Assembly (NCBI GenBank): GCA_009840005.1
Contig: VXOR01000023.1
Span: forward strand, 1-18,300
DNA: 18,300 nt
From: Gemmatimonadota bacterium
GTDB taxonomy: Bacteria; Latescibacterota; UBA2968; UBA8231
Reading direction: 5' to 3'
A program made the position numbers and the translations under genes. Within the stretch, counting starts at the first letter, position 1; each line of letters opens with the position of its first letter. The notes under the pieces were generated by a model. That model was not told where the DNA came from and did not search any database. It saw nothing but the letters and a program-made list of their open reading frames with translations. Of this stretch, positions 15,407-18,300 are shown in pieces.

Positions 15407-15446
15407 AGCTTCTCTCCGACTTCAGTGCCTCATCAGTGGCCAGAGC

Positions 15447-15650
15447 TTATCCGCGCTCCAGTTCGGTTGGGTGTAGGCTGAGGTATTCTCGGACCTCCAA
15501 CTGCATTCGGTCAACCTCGGCGAGAAATCCCGACACGGAACCTCGGTAATTTTCAGGATGGGTTTCTATGTTGCGCAGATGGGCTATTTGACGTTGGAAG
15601 TGCGCGATTCGTCCAAGGGTGACGTCGAGTTCTCGATCGTTTACAATCAT
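15447..15650 (-). CDS. Small conserved-looking protein, function unknown
   Basis: A 67-residue, charged, probably all-helical protein (MIVNDRELDVTLGRIAHFQ...). The pattern ENYRGSVSGFLAEVDRMQLEVREYLS resembles small proteins that I recall seeing near toxin-antitoxin genes, but I cannot name the family. The start at 15650 has GGTGGGA about 6 bases upstream, which supports real translation. It lies 40 bases upstream of the MNT gene on the same strand and may share its transcript. Its upstream region contains three CAGAC-N3-GTCTG palindromes. It could be an antitoxin-like or regulatory protein; no helix-turn-helix is obvious. Confidence 0.6.
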   Translation of the reverse strand: MIVNDRELDVTLGRIAHFQRQIAHLRNIETHPENYRGSVSGFLAEVDRMQLEVREYLSLHPTELERG

Positions 15651-15680
15651 GATCGTCCCACCGTAATTTCGGCGATTTGC

Positions 15681-15777
15681 CAGACACTGTCTGAAGATTT
15701 CCGCTGGATTCTAATTCTGCAGACGCTGTCTGCATATTTTTTCCACCGCCAATTTTTCAGACGCTGTCTGAAAAATT
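15681..15777. promoter_or_regulatory. Triple CAGAC-N3-GTCTG palindrome array
   Basis: Three copies of a 13-bp inverted repeat lie at 15681-15693 (CAGACACTGTCTG), 15720-15732 and 15758-15770 (both CAGACGCTGTCTG). Their centres are 39 and 38 bp apart. The third extends to a perfect 12-bp-arm palindrome (15751-15777; arms AATTTTTCAGAC and GTCTGAAAAATT), and the second extends by two bases per arm (TG/CA). The array ends about 30 bp before the small gene at 15650. It could be a multi-site operator for the downstream operon or a dispersed palindromic repeat cluster. The different outer arms argue that the 13-bp core is the recognised element. Confidence 0.7.
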
Positions 15778-15853
15778 CGTTCGGCTTGACCACTAAGCAA
15801 CGAAGCCGCTGGTGGAAACCCACTGTCAGCCATCGGCCCAAGGGTTGAAGACT

Positions 15854-16084
15854 TCAACGCCGGTATGCATAGCGTCTAGGCTCCGGCAGTTCGACCCCAT
15901 GTTCGGGTCCAAAATACCGCCTGAAAGCCTCGGAAGGCGTTACGCGGTGCTCGGCCTTGGTGCACTTCTCGCGGATCAGACGGCGGATGAACTCTTCCAT
16001 TGACACGCCGACTTGGCGCGCTTCTCGTTTGAGCCAAGCTTTGTCCGCCGGGTCAATATCGCGGACAGTGACAGTGGAACTCAT
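15854..16084 (-). CDS. Ribbon-helix-helix antitoxin, FitA/VapB-like, without adjacent toxin
   Basis: A 76-residue protein. The N-terminal STVTVRDIDPADKAWLKREARQVGVSMEEFIRRLIREK has the strand-helix-helix pattern of the RHH_1/FitA-type DNA-binding antitoxins. The C-terminal part (PSEAFRRYFGPEHGVELPEPRR) looks like the toxin-binding tail of such antitoxins. The start at 16084 is fixed by a near-perfect ribosome site, AAGGAGG at 16090-16096, 5 bases away. FitA/VapB proteins are normally followed at once by a PIN-domain RNase (FitB/VapC). Here the next 200 bases contain only palindromes and no PIN frame, so it is an orphan antitoxin or a stand-alone repressor. A palindromic operator sits in its promoter, consistent with autoregulation. 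Confidence 0.82.
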   Translation of the reverse strand: MSSTVTVRDIDPADKAWLKREARQVGVSMEEFIRRLIREKCTKAEHRVTPSEAFRRYFGPEHGVELPEPRRYAYRR

Positions 16085-16117
16085 CGCGGCCTCCTTATCG
16101 TTTTGGATAACCGAAAC

Positions 16118-16146
16118 AGCCTAATGACAGCAAAATATGCTGTCAA
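16118..16146 (-). promoter_or_regulatory. Sigma70-like promoter of the RHH antitoxin gene
   Basis: On the minus strand a perfect -35 TTGACA (16146-16141) is followed after 17 bases by TAGGCT (16123-16118), a weak -10. The start codon lies about 34 bases further on. The spacing is ideal, and the weak -10 suits a repressor-controlled gene. Confidence 0.6.
16125..16145. promoter_or_regulatory. Palindromic operator overlapping the RHH promoter
   Basis: Perfect 8-bp arms TGACAGCA (16125-16132) and TGCTGTCA (16138-16145) flank AAATA. The palindrome covers part of the -35 and nearly all of the spacer. This placement is expected for autorepression by the RHH protein encoded just downstream. Binding itself is inferred. 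Confidence 0.65.
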
Positions 16147-16297
16147 GAATCCTTCAGGCACCGATTTGCGAAATCCTCAATGAACCGCAAGAATACCTTT
16201 ATTTTTTCGACGCGCACCATACGAAAAGTATCAGAGTAGTCGGAGAATCCTAGACACATCGTGCATCTTCCCTAGTCTAGCTGTTTTGAAAGCGTCA

Positions 16298-17845
16298 TCA
16301 GAAACTTATAAAGCCGAAGCGGTTTCGTTTCAATTCAGCCAAAAATGATTGGCCTTCGTCTCTCAGTGTTTTCTCTCGCCACACTTGATAGATCAGAAGC
16401 CAAAAGCGGTCCTTCTCTCGGCTCTCCATACCCTTCAGCTTATCCGCATGTCTTCGTATCGCATCCCGAATGCTCTTAACCCTGTAGCGTTTTGCGTACT
16501 CTAGCAATAACACGTTCGAGAGGCAGTCATCTATCTCGATAGCCTCTTGGAGCTTGTCCTCTGGCGTAGTCAACTGAAGGTTATGTTTGAGCGAGTAATA
16601 CAAGGCATGGGCGATGGCATCCGGAAAGATTCTCTGAATTCCAATCGCTATGAGGTGTTCGGTGAAATCAAGAATGACTTTCTCGATCCCATCATAGCGA
16701 TGCTTGTCGAACACGTGCTCGTCCAAGATTGGAGCGAGATATGGATATAGCAGTGCTAAGTTGATACTCTCCTGAACGAAGAGGCGCTTCGCTCGGCTAT
16801 TGAGAGTCTGGGGAACCATCTTTATAGCGTAGTTCAAAACGGCATAGGTCTCCGCTCCATGCGCTAGTTTCAGTGCCAAGTCTAAGAGCGAACGAATCGT
16901 CCCGAAGTGAAGGGTTGCACCTTTTACTGGCAATCGGAAGCTGTTCAATTCTCGAACCCAGTCTTCTTTAATTGGGAGCGGCATCGGCAAGATTTCAGTC
17001 TTACTGCCGTTCAGAACAAGCTCGTATTCGCGCAGTTGCATCCCAAGGTCATGGATAAATTTTTCAGCTTCGTCGTGGGTTTTCGCGTAAAAGGTGTAAT
17101 CATCAATATAGCGGTGAAACCGCCTGTATCCCTTCTGGATCATCTCATGATCAATTCTGGTCAGTATTATCTCGGAGACGACGTTGGATGGGTGTGGCCC
17201 AATCAAGAGTCCATTGGTCTGTCCATCTCGGGTCACTTGAGTGACTTTGTCCAGAAGATTTCCTTCCACTAAGACCGAGCGGTTCTTTTTCGATTTACTA
17301 CGCCCATGCAGTGCCCATGGGATTGAGTGGGTATAGATGCTGGGAAAGCAATTCGATATATCTGTGCGAGCAACATAGTATGCACCTGTCATTTGGCGAA
17401 TGTCTGATTCTTCGTTCTCGGGATATTCCTTTCCTTTGTAATTCATCCGAAAAACACGCTTGCTTGACATTTTGCGAACAAAGACACGGCTCACGGGTGT
17501 CTCCGGTTTTGCACAGTGTCTTTTGATTTTTGCCCAATGCCGCTTCAGAGCTAGACACTGGACAATATGGCTTTCGGGATGGGAAACCCCTATCTGACGA
17601 GGGCTTTTGACTTCGCGTAGCGGCTCGTAGCGGATAAAATCGTGTTCTCGGTTCTTAAGGAGCTTATCCAATTTCTTTTCGTCATTTTCTGTTGTTAGTT
17701 TTAGAAGAATGTTCGGGACATGGTCTGAAAGCCCTTCGGAGGTAAAACATGGCGGAAGTTTTTCACTGAATAGGCCATAGTCAACCAAGCCTACGAATGC
17801 ATCGTCCTCCGAAAGGCCGAGTCCTGTTGTTTGTCTCCTTACCAT
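16298..17845 (-). CDS. Reverse transcriptase of the Abi/DRT (defence-associated) type
   Basis: A 515-residue RNA-directed DNA polymerase. Palm motifs are clear: motif A YYVARTDISNCFPSIYTHS (156-174; Asp162), motif B GLLIGPHPSNVVSEI (212-226), motif C RYIDDY with catalytic Asp248-Asp249, and motif D LNGSKTEI (278-285). There is no group II intron maturase or HNH domain and no retron msr/msd DNA nearby. From about residue 310 the protein is a long helical C-terminal region, as in Abi and UG-group/DRT anti-phage enzymes. The exact DRT class cannot be set without profiles. Its start overlaps the preceding stop by one base (TAATG), so it is translationally coupled to the ATP-binding protein gene. 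By eye its GC is in the mid-40s percent, clearly below the left half of the window, which suggests horizontal acquisition. Confidence 0.87.
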   Translation of the reverse strand: MVRRQTTGLGLSEDDAFVGLVDYGLFSEKLPPCFTSEGLSDHVPNILLKLTTENDEKKLDKLLKNREHDFIRYEPLREVKSPRQIGVSHPESHIVQCLALKRHWAKIKRHCAKPETPVSRVFVRKMSSKRVFRMNYKGKEYPENEESDIRQMTGAYYVARTDISNCFPSIYTHSIPWALHGRSKSKKNRSVLVEGNLLDKVTQVTRDGQTNGLLIGPHPSNVVSEIILTRIDHEMIQKGYRRFHRYIDDYTFYAKTHDEAEKFIHDLGMQLREYELVLNGSKTEILPMPLPIKEDWVRELNSFRLPVKGATLHFGTIRSLLDLALKLAHGAETYAVLNYAIKMVPQTLNSRAKRLFVQESINLALLYPYLAPILDEHVFDKHRYDGIEKVILDFTEHLIAIGIQRIFPDAIAHALYYSLKHNLQLTTPEDKLQEAIEIDDCLSNVLLLEYAKRYRVKSIRDAIRRHADKLKGMESREKDRFWLLIYQVWREKTLRDEGQSFLAELKRNRFGFISF

Positions 17846-18186
17846 TACACTGTGCTACGCTCCTTCCACAGGCGAACCGTAAAGCGGTAATCCTCGGCGA
17901 TCAGGTCCGGCTCAGTGCCGTTGTGGGCCAACATGCCGGGAATGATCTTGTTTCTTATCCCCATGCCGTGAGGATCGACGTACCCATAGTCGCGCATCAC
18001 GTTGACCAGCGTCTGGTTTCGTGCGTAGCGTGCGCCGGAGGCGATTTTCTCGGGCGTCAGCGTCTGGGGCAGATTCCCGGGACTTACGATTTCGAGGCGA
18101 TTAGAGAAGATGGTCAACATAATGCCCGTGTCCGCAATGCCATAGTCGCAGCGGACGAAGGCATTCCCCACGGCTTCTCGAATCAC
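17845..18186 (-). CDS. AlbA/Schlafen-type ATP-binding protein (COG2865-like), C-terminal fragment
   Basis: The 113-residue frame matches the C-terminal GHKL-like (HATPase_c_4) part of AlbA_2/Schlafen-like putative transcriptional regulators, also annotated as RecG-like. Hallmarks are IREAVGNAFVRCDYG (N-box, though the usual His of NAxxHRDY is Arg), IFSNRLEIVSPGNLP, and ARNQTLVNVMRDYGYVDPHGMGIRNKI. Similar residues (NLEGARRIDRGEYPEGV) continue upstream in the same frame to about 18240. A TAG at 18265-18267 then interrupts it, so GTG 18186 is probably internal. The N-terminal DNA-binding domain is missing or in another frame beyond the window, so the gene is partial or damaged. It is coupled to the reverse transcriptase through a TAATG overlap, suggesting a two-gene unit. 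Confidence 0.75.
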   Translation of the reverse strand: MIREAVGNAFVRCDYGIADTGIMLTIFSNRLEIVSPGNLPQTLTPEKIASGARYARNQTLVNVMRDYGYVDPHGMGIRNKIIPGMLAHNGTEPDLIAEDYRFTVRLWKERSTV

Positions 18187-18300
18187 ACCCTCCGGGTATT
18201 CCCCGCGGTCGATTCTCCTAGCGCCTTCCAGATTATACCTCGGCGTGGCGTTGTTGCATGAATCCTATCGCCGATATGTTTTTGGCCTGTTGTTTGTTTG

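Noticed and set aside
15431..15443. Third copy of the TCAGTGG repeat (TCAGTGGCCAG)
   Set aside because: Only about 11 bases match and there is no palindromic core, so chance similarity cannot be excluded.
15681..15777. CRISPR array
   Set aside because: Only three 13-bp palindromic cores about 25 bases apart with no longer conserved repeat and no cas genes. This is more like operator sites.
15647..15841. Small toxin gene (PIN/VapC) after the RHH antitoxin
   Set aside because: The 64-codon minus-strand frame is basic, low in conserved acidic residues, and made largely of the palindromes and flanks. No PIN motif is visible.
16212..16238. Intrinsic terminator downstream of the reverse transcriptase
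   Set aside because: Only a weak 4-bp hairpin (ATAC/GTAT) with a distant A/T stretch on the minus strand; not convincing.
16298..17845. Retron or group II intron
   Set aside because: No msr/msd-like inverted repeats near the RT and no maturase or endonuclease domain. Motif context fits Abi/DRT-type reverse transcriptases better.

Overview
The window looks like a piece of a high-GC, Gram-negative, probably uncultured bacterium. The reasons are two lipoprotein signal peptides with lipoboxes, a periplasmic SurA/PrsA-type foldase, an ASPIC/UnbV protein tail and TPR-rich proteins. That mix is common in Latescibacterota/Poribacteria-like and Planctomycete-like lineages, but the phylum is a low-confidence guess. 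No rRNA, tRNA or CRISPR array was seen.

Left part (1-7149, plus strand). The first ~110 bases hold an intrinsic terminator, then A/T-rich DNA and an A10/C12 homopolymer stretch. This abuts the decapitated 3' end of an ASPIC/UnbV (CRTAC1-like) gene. Three tightly overlapping genes follow: a TPR lipoprotein, a PPIC-type peptidyl-prolyl isomerase lipoprotein and a histidine-rich polytopic membrane protein. After an imperfect palindromic repeat come an alkyl-DHAP-synthase-like flavoprotein and an overlapping short-chain dehydrogenase. That pair matches the two core steps of ether-lipid synthesis in eukaryotic peroxisomes (AGPS plus an acyl/alkyl-DHAP reductase of the DHRS7B type). Two copies of a TCAGTGG-based palindromic repeat occur here, one of them inside a reading frame, along with one short GC-rich palindrome that is also inside a gene.

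Right-centre part (7160-15650, minus strand). This is a compact defence-island operon, transcribed leftwards: a small conserved-looking protein, an MNT nucleotidyltransferase, a HEPN protein, a DUF1156 (COG1743) adenine-specific DNA methylase, an OLD/SMC-like AAA ATPase, a DUF4276 TOPRIM-like protein and a DUF499 P-loop ATPase. The last six have overlaps or short gaps (GTGA overlap, 14-nt overlap, 10-nt gap, GTGA overlap, 43-nt gap). The methylase is split by an apparent one-base deletion in a G run near 13774. DUF499 and COG1743-type methylases also occur in some BREX types, but no PglZ, BrxL or helicase is visible, so this is not a canonical BREX locus.

Far right (15651-18300, minus strand). 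Three regularly spaced CAGAC-N3-GTCTG palindromes lie between the small gene and an orphan ribbon-helix-helix (FitA/VapB-like) antitoxin. The antitoxin has a clean promoter with an embedded operator. Upstream lies a lower-GC reverse transcriptase of the Abi/DRT type, translationally coupled (TAATG) to the C-terminal part of an AlbA/Schlafen-type ATP-binding protein. The reading frame of that protein is broken by a stop near the window edge.

Together, the left half is housekeeping/lipid content and the right half is an accessory defence island. The most interesting candidate system is the MNT-HEPN-methylase-ATPase-DUF4276-DUF499 operon, possibly with the RHH repressor and triple palindrome as its control region.
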